The translations under genes were made by a program, and so were the position numbers. From contig CAMFYM010000061.1 of assembly GCA_946002045.1 (NCBI GenBank), positions 1-7,438 on the forward strand: DNA of 7,438 nucleotides, written 5' to 3'. The notes beneath the pieces are model-generated. The model did no database searches and was not told the origin of the DNA. It was given only the letters and a program-made list of their open reading frames with translations. The stretch comes from an uncultured Clostridia bacterium (GTDB taxonomy: Bacteria > Bacillota > Clostridia > Oscillospirales > Acutalibacteraceae). This document shows positions 1 through 6,939 of the stretch, one piece after another. How positions within the stretch are numbered: the first letter of the stretch is position 1; each line of letters begins with the position of its first letter.

Positions 1-44
1 GTAAGGGCAAATCAGCCAATTTGAACCACGGTTCGGATTGCTAT
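1..44. other. Left-edge flank downstream of the GH3 gene; possible tail of a convergent gene
   Basis: These bases lie beyond the stop codon of the leftward glycosidase gene. On the + strand one frame is open from base 3 to a TAA at 63-65, which would give a 20-codon C-terminal tail overlapping the 3' end of the GH3 gene by about 20 bp. That is short enough to occur by chance and the peptide is not recognisable. Bases 17-40 can fold as + strand RNA into an imperfect hairpin (GAACC at 23-27 with GGTTC at 30-34, extended by CAAT/ATTG and two G-U pairs). It has a very tight loop and no following T run, so I do not call it a terminator for either strand. Confidence 0.2.
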
Positions 45-2480
45 TTATTGCCTATTGAATTTTAATCTTAACACGGTTGTTAAAACTGTTTTGGCAGTTC
101 GCTCAAGCTCTGCTCTTGTGATACCCTCTTTTTTGCCTAAGGTTTTCAGCAATGTTCCGTCGCTCTTATATTTCTTAGCTGTATGTGGTCCTCCCGGCAT
201 CAGCACATCCACCTGTGCACGAACACGGTAGGCGTTGTCCTTGATAACAGGAAATTCGGGACTGCTTGAGCTTTGCATCCACCAGTCAGTCATAACACAG
301 CCGTCATATCCCCACTCTCCACGAAGCACGGTAGTAACAAGGTCGTAGTTATAATGACTCCACACACCGTTTATCTTGTTGTAGCTTGTCATAATATTCA
401 GGGGCTTGCTTTCCTTAACACAGATTTCAAAGCCCTTTAGGTATATTTCACGAAGTGCACGCTGGGACACACGGGAGTCGGTTTTTGTACGCCTAACCTC
501 CTGATTATTGCAGGCAAAATGCTTGGGGCAGGCAGACACACCCTGTGACTGAATACCACGAACATAGGCACCACCCATTTTGCCGGAAAGAACAGGGTCC
601 TCGCTGAAATACTCAAAGTTCCTGCCACAAAGCACATTACGGTGAATATTCATACCCGGTGCTAACAAAATATCCGAGCCGTGCTTTACCATTTCCGCAC
701 CCATAACCGATGTTAACTCCTCCACAAGAGAGCAGTTAAAGGTGGCTGCTAAGGCAGTACCACAAGGGATAAGTGAAGTGTATTTCCTAATTCTTATTCC
801 TGCCGGACCGTCGGTAGTAATAAGTGCAGGCACACCCTTGTCATTCAGCGACTGAATAATTCCACCAAAGGCACCGGCGTTGCCCACAACACCGTAGGGA
901 CTGTTCATCATACCCTGACCACGAGTTAAAGCCTCCAGCTCCTGATTATTTAGCTGAGAAATAAATTCGTCAAGGGTGATTTTGTCCTCTGCCACATCAT
1001 CAAGCTTATACCCCATGTCGCCCTTAAATCCTATTTCGGCAGGCATATTTTTAAGTATTCTATCCTTAAGATAAGGGCTTGAGGTCTTAACGTTCTCTTT
1101 TGCAATTTTGTGTTCTCCGTCCTTTTCCACAGCAACAATTCTGTTAAAGCTGTTTTGAACGCCACACACCTGACTGTGCTGACGGATAACGGTATAATCA
1201 AGACTTACCTTGCCTGCAACAGTATTGCACCTAACGCTGTTGCCTGCAAAAAATGTATATTCGCCCTGCTCAATCACATAGGCAAATTGATTACCCGACT
1301 TGCCCTCATCATCAAAGCTTGCAATGTCGTAAAGGCTAAAGCTAAAGGACAGCTCCTGCTCACCGTTAGGCTCAAGAGTGTCTGTTTTGGCAAAAGCCAC
1401 AAGGCTCATTGCCGATTTTGAAAGGTTGCCCTGAGGGGCGTTAGCATAAAGCTGAACAACCTCCTTGCCACTAACCTTGCCTGTGTTTTTAACATTAACA
1501 ATGCACTTAAAGGTGTCGCCCTGCTGCTCAAAGGATACAGGCGTAATCTCAAATTCCGTATAGCTTAAGCCAAAGCCAAAGGGAAAAAGCACCTTGTCCT
1601 TACAGAAGGTTTCAAAATACCTGTACCCAACAAAAATATCCTCGGTATAATTATTAAAATCACTGCCTCCAAAGTCATTGGCACTTGGGTAATCCTGATA
1701 TTTTTTTGCAATGGTACAAGGCAGCTTGCCGGAGAAATTAGCCCTGCCGGTGAGCACATCAGCCAGTGCGTTACCACTTTCCATACCACACTGCCAGGAG
1801 AAAAGGATTGCACTGATTTTATCACCGTATTTCTCCGTCCACTCCATATCAATAATATTGCCACAGTTCATAATTACCGTAACTCTATTAAAATGTGCCG
1901 TAACTAAATCAAGGAGCCTAAGTTCTGTATCTGTTAAATAATAGCTGCCCTTAATAAGCTTATTTTCCCTATCCTCACCGGCTGCCCTGCCGATAACAAC
2001 AAGGGCAGTGTCACAATTTTTTGCAGAGTCCTCAACAAGTGCCTTGTCAATCTCTGCCTCAGGATAGCACATTGGCCAGTGACCCCAAAAGCCGTGATTA
2101 ACAGGATTTTCGCTGCACCATTTTGTATAATAATCCACCAAAGGCTGATAAAGGTTAACACTGCAATTCTTAAGTCCGTCCAAAAGATTAACCTGATATG
2201 GTGCGTTAACATCACCACCACTGCCGTAGCCCACATAAAAATAATCTATTTGGCACCTGCCGAATACTGCCACAGCCTCTCCCTGCTTTAAGGGCAGAGT
2301 ATCGTTAATATTTTTAAGGAGCACCTGACTCTCTGTTGATGCATTAAGGGCAACAGTGGGCATTGGCTGAAAAACAGATTTACTGCCATTTGCCGACAGC
2401 TCCTCCTGCATAACGCCGTTGCCACTAAATCTGTCTATTATTCTTTGCACAAAGCCTTCAATTTTCTGCTTAATTTTCAT
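45..2480 (-). CDS. Family 3 glycoside hydrolase with reversed domain order (beta-glucosidase-like)
   Basis: Predicted to remove terminal beta-linked sugars, most likely glucose, from oligosaccharides by the retaining GH3 mechanism. The domains are circularly permuted. The alpha/beta sandwich normally found at the C-terminus comes first (about residues 40-310, with VLLKN at 53-57, GED at 168-170, and FPFGFGLSYTEF at 299-310). A fibronectin-III-like domain follows (about 320-415), then a linker, then the TIM-barrel catalytic domain (about 500-811). In the barrel are DGPAGIR at 557-563, KHFACNNQE at 653-661 and CVMTDWW at 728-734, so Asp732 is the likely nucleophile; Glu169 is the likely acid/base by family analogy. 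The 811-residue length suits the permuted type. The start has GAGGGGG seven bases upstream. There is no signal peptide, so the enzyme is probably cytoplasmic. It is divergent from the beta-mannosidase gene and shares a symmetric promoter region with it. The GH3 assignment is firm; exact specificity (glucosidase, xylosidase or other) is not readable from sequence. Confidence 0.93.
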   Translation of the reverse strand: MKIKQKIEGFVQRIIDRFSGNGVMQEELSANGSKSVFQPMPTVALNASTESQVLLKNINDTLPLKQGEAVAVFGRCQIDYFYVGYGSGGDVNAPYQVNLLDGLKNCSVNLYQPLVDYYTKWCSENPVNHGFWGHWPMCYPEAEIDKALVEDSAKNCDTALVVIGRAAGEDRENKLIKGSYYLTDTELRLLDLVTAHFNRVTVIMNCGNIIDMEWTEKYGDKISAILFSWQCGMESGNALADVLTGRANFSGKLPCTIAKKYQDYPSANDFGGSDFNNYTEDIFVGYRYFETFCKDKVLFPFGFGLSYTEFEITPVSFEQQGDTFKCIVNVKNTGKVSGKEVVQLYANAPQGNLSKSAMSLVAFAKTDTLEPNGEQELSFSFSLYDIASFDDEGKSGNQFAYVIEQGEYTFFAGNSVRCNTVAGKVSLDYTVIRQHSQVCGVQNSFNRIVAVEKDGEHKIAKENVKTSSPYLKDRILKNMPAEIGFKGDMGYKLDDVAEDKITLDEFISQLNNQELEALTRGQGMMNSPYGVVGNAGAFGGIIQSLNDKGVPALITTDGPAGIRIRKYTSLIPCGTALAATFNCSLVEELTSVMGAEMVKHGSDILLAPGMNIHRNVLCGRNFEYFSEDPVLSGKMGGAYVRGIQSQGVSACPKHFACNNQEVRRTKTDSRVSQRALREIYLKGFEICVKESKPLNIMTSYNKINGVWSHYNYDLVTTVLRGEWGYDGCVMTDWWMQSSSSPEFPVIKDNAYRVRAQVDVLMPGGPHTAKKYKSDGTLLKTLGKKEGITRAELERTAKTVLTTVLRLKFNRQ

Positions 2481-2487
2481 ATGAAAG

Positions 2488-2494
2488 CCCCCTC
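2488..2494 (-). promoter_or_regulatory. Ribosome binding site of the GH3 gene
   Basis: Read on the minus strand the bases are GAGGGGG, ending seven bases before the ATG at 2480-2478. This supports that ATG as the start. The run of five G residues is longer than in a standard AGGAGG site. Confidence 0.7.
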
Positions 2495-2513
2495 ACTAAT
2501 CTTTTATAAAAAC

Positions 2514-2522
2514 AGTATAGCA
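2514..2522 (-). promoter_or_regulatory. Extended -10 promoter for the GH3 gene
   Basis: On the minus strand this reads TGCTATACT, a TGn extended -10 with five of six matches to TATAAT. No good -35 hexamer lies 17 bases upstream (TAGCAT), which is tolerated in extended -10 promoters. The predicted start of transcription is near 2507, giving a leader of about 27 bases with the ribosome site inside it. Inferred from sequence only. Confidence 0.55.
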
Positions 2523-2537
2523 TATCAGCCCACTATA

Positions 2538-2546
2538 TGCTATACT
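2538..2546 (+). promoter_or_regulatory. Extended -10 promoter for the beta-mannosidase gene
   Basis: The sequence is TGCTATACT, the mirror image of the element driving the GH3 gene. The -35 position again carries only a poor hexamer (TAGCAT at 2518-2523), so recognition would depend on the extended -10. The predicted transcript starts near 2553, about 42 bases before the ATG. AT-rich bases at 2555-2570 offer weaker alternative -10 matches but none with a supporting -35. Confidence 0.5.
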
Positions 2547-2583
2547 GAATTTGAATATGATAATTATAAATCAACATATATTG

Positions 2584-2589
2584 TGGAGG
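2584..2589 (+). promoter_or_regulatory. Ribosome binding site that fixes the beta-mannosidase start
   Basis: TGGAGG lies five bases before the ATG at 2595. The frame stays open upstream to an ATG at 2445, but that codon lies inside the opposite-strand GH3 gene and would make the promoter region coding. The strong site here, and the protein similarity beginning at the residues just after it, choose 2595. Confidence 0.85.
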
Positions 2590-2594
2590 TTGTT

Positions 2595-4979
2595 ATGGAT
2601 ATTATTGATTTATCGGGGCAGTGGACAATGAGGGACTGCACAAAAAGCAAGGAGTACCCTGCAATAATTCCCGGCACTGATTTCGGCAATCTTATACGCA
2701 ACAATGCAATACCAAATCCTCTTGACTCCGGTGACGAAAAAGAGGGCATTGATGTGGGAGAAAGAGATTTTGAGTTTGAAAGAGCATTTACTCTCACAGA
2801 CAGGGATTTTGAATATAGCAGTATTTACCTAAATTGTGGTGGGCTTGACACTCTTTGCACCTGCTTCATTAACGGCAAGGAGGCGTTTAGGACTAACAAC
2901 GCCTTTATTCCTATTGACAGGGATATTAAAAAATATTTAACGGTGGGAGAGAATAAAATTCTGTTTCACTTTGACTCTGCCGTAAAATATATTGCAAAAA
3001 TGCAAAAGGAAAAAGCATTGCCTAAAAACAACAATGGTCTTGACGGTATCGCTTATATTAGAAAGCCCGGATGTCACTTTGGCTGGGACTGGGGCCCCTG
3101 TGTGCCCTACTGTGGAATAATTGAGCATATCAGCCTAAAGTGCTGTAACAAAAGAATTACCGATATAAAAATCAGTCAAAATACCCATAAGGAAAGGTCG
3201 GTGGTTACCGTATCTGCCTGTGGTGCAGACAAGATTTACATTAAGTCACCTAAGGGCGATTTAATTAGCAGTAACGATAAGGGCGAATTTGTTATCGAAA
3301 GCCCTGAATTGTGGTACACAAGGGAGATGTCACAAAAAAGTGAACAGCCACTTTACACCGTTTGCTTTGAAAATGACGAGGAAAAGGTGGAGAAGAAAAT
3401 CGGTCTTCGCTCCCTGTATCTTGACACCTCTGCCGACGAATACGGCAATAACTTTTGCTTTGTGCTAAACGGTGAAAGGGTGTTTGCCAAGGGTGCAAAT
3501 CTTATTCCCTTTTCTGCTATATACGAGGACAGCAATAACGAAACTGTGGATTATTATCTTGATTTAGCAGAAAAATCCAATTTTAACATTATTCGTGTTT
3601 GGGGTGGAGGAAGCTATGCAAGTGACTACCTAATTGACCAGTGCGATAAACGAGGAATCCTTCTGTGGCAGGACTTTTGCTTTGCCTGCCAAATGTATCC
3701 CTTTTACAACGACGATTTTACACAAAATGTACTTGACGAGGTTAAGGCAAATGTGGAAAGGCTCACCACTCATCCAAGCCTTGCGCTGTGGTGTGGCAAT
3801 AACGAGTTGGAGGTTATGTTCTCCTATTTGCCAAAGGGCACCAAGCTAATGAACGCCTATGAGCAGTTCTTTTATCACACTCTGCCTGATTTCATCAGCG
3901 ATTTAACAGATGTGTGCTACATTGCCACATCACCTATCGGCAGTGCCTGCTTTAAAGAATATTCGTCAGACAATGTGGGCGATACTCATATGTGGAATGT
4001 TTGGCACGGACTGAAAAAGCTTGACTACTACACCACAAGGTATTCTCGCTTTTTGTCGGAATTCGGTCTTGAATCACTGCCGTCAATGAAGGCAATCAAA
4101 ACCTTTGCTCCACCTGAAGAGTACGATATTACATCACCAAGCTTTAACAGGCACCAAAAGTGCGTTGGTGGTAACAAAAAAATGCTGTTTTATTTAACAG
4201 AAATGTTCGATTTCCCAAAGCATTTTGAGGATTTGCCCTACCTGACAGGAATTGTTCAGGCAGAATGTATTAAAAACGCAACTGTTCACTTTAGGCAAAG
4301 CAAGGGCAGGTGCAACGGCTCAGTGTTTTGGCAGTTTAATGATGTGTGGAATTGCCCCAGCTGGTCATCTGTTGACTTTGAGGGAATACCAAAGGCTCTT
4401 CAGTATAAGGCAAGGGAGTTCTTTGCGCCTGTTACCGTTACCTGTAAAAAGGAAAAGGGCAAGGCAACAATCTTTGCCCACAACGATACTCTTGAAAGGG
4501 TAGAATTTGATTTGGAGTTAAGGCTCATTAACCCTGATTGTGTGAAGAATTATCACATTGCTTTAGAGCCAAACAGCTTTAAAGAGGTGGACGAAATTAA
4601 GGTAAACAGTCAGTCTGTGCTTTGGCTTCGCTTTAACGACCAAGTTATTACGGAGACATTTACTGCTCCCTCCAAAATGAAGCTGAAAAGGGCAGAAATC
4701 AAAGCAACGATTAAGGGTAACACATTAACATTAAAGAGCAACACCTTTGCAAGCAATGTTTTTATTGACTGCGACCAAGTACCAAGCGACAACTACTTTT
4801 CTCTTTTAGAGGGTGAGGAAAGGACGGTTACATTTGATGCCCCTCCCCAAAATGTTAATATCATCTGTGCAAACAATATTCCCTTTAAAAAATCTAAAAT
4901 TAAAAAGGGTCTGTTTAGGCTTTTCTACCGTTTGCAGCCAATGAACATTGCAAACTATTTTTATTACACATATAACTGA
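2595..4979 (+). CDS. GH2 beta-mannosidase
   Basis: Predicted to release terminal beta-mannose from manno-oligosaccharides by a retaining mechanism. The 794-residue protein starts at the sugar-binding jelly-roll domain (about 1-180), which carries the beta-mannosidase signature RKPGCHFGWDWGP at 156-168. An immunoglobulin-like domain follows (about 185-275), then the TIM barrel (about 285-610). The barrel holds RVWGGG at 334-339, WQDFCFACQMYP at 358-369, WCGNNE at 399-404 with likely acid/base Glu404, and LSEFG at 487-491 with likely nucleophile Glu489. A tryptophan-rich block, FWQFNDVWNCPSW at 578-590, is also typical of the family. C-terminal beta domains fill the rest, ending in a basic then aromatic tail (about 766-794). 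Length is slightly below the usual 800-860. No signal peptide is present, so it probably acts in the cytoplasm on imported sugars. It ends with TGA, and no clear terminator follows. The natural substrate could be mannobiose, glucomannan fragments or N-glycan core pieces. Confidence 0.93.
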   Translation: MDIIDLSGQWTMRDCTKSKEYPAIIPGTDFGNLIRNNAIPNPLDSGDEKEGIDVGERDFEFERAFTLTDRDFEYSSIYLNCGGLDTLCTCFINGKEAFRTNNAFIPIDRDIKKYLTVGENKILFHFDSAVKYIAKMQKEKALPKNNNGLDGIAYIRKPGCHFGWDWGPCVPYCGIIEHISLKCCNKRITDIKISQNTHKERSVVTVSACGADKIYIKSPKGDLISSNDKGEFVIESPELWYTREMSQKSEQPLYTVCFENDEEKVEKKIGLRSLYLDTSADEYGNNFCFVLNGERVFAKGANLIPFSAIYEDSNNETVDYYLDLAEKSNFNIIRVWGGGSYASDYLIDQCDKRGILLWQDFCFACQMYPFYNDDFTQNVLDEVKANVERLTTHPSLALWCGNNELEVMFSYLPKGTKLMNAYEQFFYHTLPDFISDLTDVCYIATSPIGSACFKEYSSDNVGDTHMWNVWHGLKKLDYYTTRYSRFLSEFGLESLPSMKAIKTFAPPEEYDITSPSFNRHQKCVGGNKKMLFYLTEMFDFPKHFEDLPYLTGIVQAECIKNATVHFRQSKGRCNGSVFWQFNDVWNCPSWSSVDFEGIPKALQYKAREFFAPVTVTCKKEKGKATIFAHNDTLERVEFDLELRLINPDCVKNYHIALEPNSFKEVDEIKVNSQSVLWLRFNDQVITETFTAPSKMKLKRAEIKATIKGNTLTLKSNTFASNVFIDCDQVPSDNYFSLLEGEERTVTFDAPPQNVNIICANNIPFKKSKIKKGLFRLFYRLQPMNIANYFYYTYN

Positions 4980-4996
4980 TGCTAAAAATAAAAATA

Positions 4997-5025
4997 TTGC
5001 AAATATCAATAATATGAATTATAAT
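4997..5025 (+). promoter_or_regulatory. Sigma-A type promoter for the Na+/phosphate transporter gene
   Basis: TTGCAA at 4997-5002 and a perfect TATAAT at 5020-5025 are separated by exactly 17 bases. Transcription would begin near 5032, leaving a leader of about 60 bases. The promoter starts 17 bases after the beta-mannosidase stop codon, so the transporter is probably its own transcription unit, although read-through from upstream is possible because no terminator is visible. Confidence 0.7.
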
Positions 5026-5034
5026 TGCTTTGGT

Positions 5035-5055
5035 ACCTGTAAATATTTCACAGGT
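5035..5055. repeat. 21 bp dyad at the predicted transcription start of the transporter gene
   Basis: ACCTGT at 5035-5040 and ACAGGT at 5050-5055 are exact reverse complements. The nine-base centre AAATATTTC is itself partly symmetric (AA/TT pairs inside single mismatches). The dyad lies at about +4 to +24 relative to the predicted start, a position where a bound repressor would block transcription. A small leader hairpin is the alternative. No regulator can be named from the sequence. Confidence 0.5.
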
Positions 5056-5093
5056 GAGAAATAAATATTGATTTAAAGTTTTGAGGACAATAT

Positions 5094-6863
5094 ATGACAA
5101 TTTTCGACATAATCACCCTTGTGGGTGGACTGGCAATGTTCCTGTTCGGTATGAATGTAATGGGTGACAGCCTTGAAAAAATCAGTGGTGGTAAGCTTGA
5201 AAGCATATTGGAGCGTATGACCAACAATCGTATTAAGGGTGTGCTTTTAGGCTTAGTTGTTACTGCCGTTATTCAATCATCAGGCGCAGTTACTGTTATG
5301 GCAGTTGGCTTTGTTAATAGTGGCATTATGGCACTGCGTCAGGTTATCGGCATAATTATGGGTGCCAATATCGGTACAACCGTTACGGCGTGGCTTTTGT
5401 CCTTAACCGGTATTGAGGGCTCAAACATCTTCCTTCAGCTGCTTAAGCCGTCATCCTTTGCTCCCGTTCTTGCCTTTATCGGTATTATTATTTTTATGTT
5501 TGCCAAGGGCGAGAAAAAGAAAAGCATTTCCACAATACTTATCGGCTTTGCACTTCTTATGATAGGTATGGACACCATGAGCGGTGCTGTTGAGGGACTT
5601 AAAAATGTGCCTGAATTCACAGGTCTGCTTATTAAATTTACCAACCCGATTTTAGGCGTTATTGCCGGCTTCCTTTTAACTACAATTATGCAAAGCTCAT
5701 CGGCGTCTGTGGGTATTCTTCAGGCGTTATCCAGCACAGGCTCTGTTACTGTGGGAGCAGCATTCCCTATTATCCTCGGTCAAAACATCGGCTCCTGCAC
5801 TACTGTTCTTCTGTCGTCAATCGGTGCCAACAAAAACGCAAAGCGTGCAGCAGGTGCTCACCTTATGTTCAATGTTATCGGTGTGCTTTTGGCAATGGGC
5901 TTATTCTACGGTGCCAACGCTGTTTTTGATTTGCCCTTCTTTGACAAGGCAGTTAACCCTGCATTGATAGCAGTTATTCACTCTATTTTTAACATTTTTG
6001 CAACGATTGTTTTGTTCCCCTTCGGCACACAGCTGGAAAAGCTTATGTACCTTATTATCAAGGATAAGCCGGAGGATAAGGCTGAAAAGCCAAACGTTGC
6101 TCACGAGGGTCTTGTGGACGAACGCTTTATCATCACTCCGTCATACGCTCTTGACAAGGTTAAGGATAAGTGTAACGAAATGGCACAGCTGGCAAAATCA
6201 AACATTTCTATGAGCCTTGACTTTTTAAAGGTGTATAGTCTTACAAAGGACGAGGTTATTCAGCATAACGAAAAAATGCTGGATAAATACGAGGATGAGC
6301 TGGAAACATATCTTGTTAAAATCAGCTCCCTTGATTTAAGCATTGCCGACTCAATGAAGTTAAGCGAGTATTCCCACGCCATAGGTAATTTTGAGCGAAT
6401 CGGTGACTACGGAGTTAATATCCTTAAAACTAAAAGAAAAATGCACAAGGAGCATATCCACTTTACAGATGATGCCAACAAGGAGCTTGATGTTATGGGC
6501 AGGGCTGTTAAGGAGATTATCGAAATTTCCACCAATGCCTTTATTAACGATGATGTGGAGCTGGCACAAACTATTGAGCCTCTTGAGCAGGTTATCGACA
6601 ATCTTAAGGCAGAGCTTCGTGCAAAGCACTCAAAAAGGATGAACGAGGGCGAGTGTACTATTGAAAACGGCATACTGTTCTTTGATATTATCAACTCCTT
6701 TGAGCGAATTGCCGACCACTGCTCAAATCTTGCCGTTTGCATTATCGAGCTTTCACAGGGTAGCTATCAAACTCACAGCTATCTCAAGGGCGTTAAAAAA
6801 TCAAGTAACACAAGCTTTATCAAAAGCTTTGAGGAATATCTAAAGAAATATTCTATAAAATAA
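5094..6863 (+). CDS. Na+/phosphate cotransporter family protein with C-terminal PhoU-like domain
   Basis: A 589-residue inner-membrane protein of the Na/Pi cotransporter (PNaS, NptA/YjbB-like) family, predicted to move inorganic phosphate with sodium. The membrane part (about 1-322) contains the two family repeats: QSSGAV at 61-66 followed by GANIGTT at 90-96, and QSSSAS at 200-205 followed by GQNIGSC at 229-235. Both repeats match the duplicated QSS core that forms the transport site. After a charged linker (about 323-345) comes a cytoplasmic helical domain with two PhoU-like repeats, marked by FERIGD at 433-438 and FERIAD at 536-541; these acidic motifs bind metal in PhoU. This transporter-PhoU fusion is a common bacterial form, so length and architecture are normal. 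GAGGA six bases before the ATG supports the start. It has its own promoter and an adjacent dyad. Direction of transport is uncertain, since E. coli YjbB is associated with phosphate export. Confidence 0.93.
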   Translation: MTIFDIITLVGGLAMFLFGMNVMGDSLEKISGGKLESILERMTNNRIKGVLLGLVVTAVIQSSGAVTVMAVGFVNSGIMALRQVIGIIMGANIGTTVTAWLLSLTGIEGSNIFLQLLKPSSFAPVLAFIGIIIFMFAKGEKKKSISTILIGFALLMIGMDTMSGAVEGLKNVPEFTGLLIKFTNPILGVIAGFLLTTIMQSSSASVGILQALSSTGSVTVGAAFPIILGQNIGSCTTVLLSSIGANKNAKRAAGAHLMFNVIGVLLAMGLFYGANAVFDLPFFDKAVNPALIAVIHSIFNIFATIVLFPFGTQLEKLMYLIIKDKPEDKAEKPNVAHEGLVDERFIITPSYALDKVKDKCNEMAQLAKSNISMSLDFLKVYSLTKDEVIQHNEKMLDKYEDELETYLVKISSLDLSIADSMKLSEYSHAIGNFERIGDYGVNILKTKRKMHKEHIHFTDDANKELDVMGRAVKEIIEISTNAFINDDVELAQTIEPLEQVIDNLKAELRAKHSKRMNEGECTIENGILFFDIINSFERIADHCSNLAVCIIELSQGSYQTHSYLKGVKKSSNTSFIKSFEEYLKKYSIK

Positions 6864-6876
6864 AACAAAAAAGATA

Positions 6877-6905
6877 TTGAAAAATACTTTAATTTAGTAT
6901 ATTAT
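6877..6905 (+). promoter_or_regulatory. Sigma-A type promoter for the right-edge gene
   Basis: TTGAAA at 6877-6882 and TATTAT at 6900-6905 are separated by 17 bases, each one mismatch from consensus. Transcription would start near 6912, giving a leader of about 28 bases. The promoter lies in the 76 bp gap after the transporter stop codon, where no terminator hairpin is visible. Confidence 0.65.
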
Positions 6906-6921
6906 ATAAAAGTAATATACT
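6884..6921. repeat. Inverted repeat over the -10 region, with a third half-site
   Basis: AGTATATTA at 6896-6904 is matched exactly by TAATATACT at 6913-6921 across an eight-base spacer. A further ATACT at 6884-6888 also complements AGTAT at 6896-6900, so the middle arm could pair either way. The repeat covers the -10 element and the predicted start, where an operator would act. The region is very AT-rich, which raises the chance of accidental symmetry. Confidence 0.5.
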
Positions 6922-6939
6922 GTAAAAAGGGGAATTTTT

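Larger units (their letters stand above)
2513..2547. repeat. Perfect 13 bp inverted repeat between the divergent glycosidase genes
   Basis: CAGTATAGCATAT at 2513-2525 is matched exactly by its reverse complement ATATGCTATACTG at 2535-2547, around the nine-base spacer CAGCCCACT. It sits near the middle of the 114 bp divergent intergenic region. Each arm contains TGCTATACT pointing away from the centre, so the symmetry places an identical promoter element in front of each gene. It may also be the binding site of a dimeric regulator. It is not followed by a T run and lies upstream of both predicted transcripts, so it is unlikely to act as a terminator. Confidence 0.85.

Noticed and set aside
17..40. 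Hairpin containing GGTTC, considered as a tRNA T-arm or a terminator
   Set aside because: The flanking bases do not form the 5 bp T-stem or an acceptor stem, the loop is only two bases, and no T run follows on either strand.
1110..2291. Open frames of 70-103 codons on the + strand inside the GH3 gene
   Set aside because: They lie opposite a gene with clear catalytic motifs, have no ribosome sites or recognisable products, and are expected shadows.
2482..2495. TGAAAGCCCCCTCA as a possible CcpA (cre) catabolite repression site
   Set aside because: The outer bases fit, but the central CG, the most conserved part of cre, is missing, and the sequence is accounted for by the GH3 ribosome site.
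2445..2594. An upstream in-frame ATG that would add 50 residues to the beta-mannosidase
   Set aside because: The added part overlaps the GH3 start on the other strand, includes the whole promoter dyad, has no ribosome site of its own, and does not resemble the family N-terminus. The ATG at 2595 has a good TGGAGG.
4980..5093. Terminator after the beta-mannosidase gene
   Set aside because: The AT-rich gap has no GC-rich hairpin followed by T residues. The only clear dyad (5035-5055) is followed by GAGAAATAAA and lies downstream of a promoter.
6360..6742. Open frames of 89 and 111 codons on the minus strand inside the transporter gene
   Set aside because: The + strand here encodes the conserved PhoU-like motifs. 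The antisense frames have low-complexity serine/isoleucine-rich composition with no family features.
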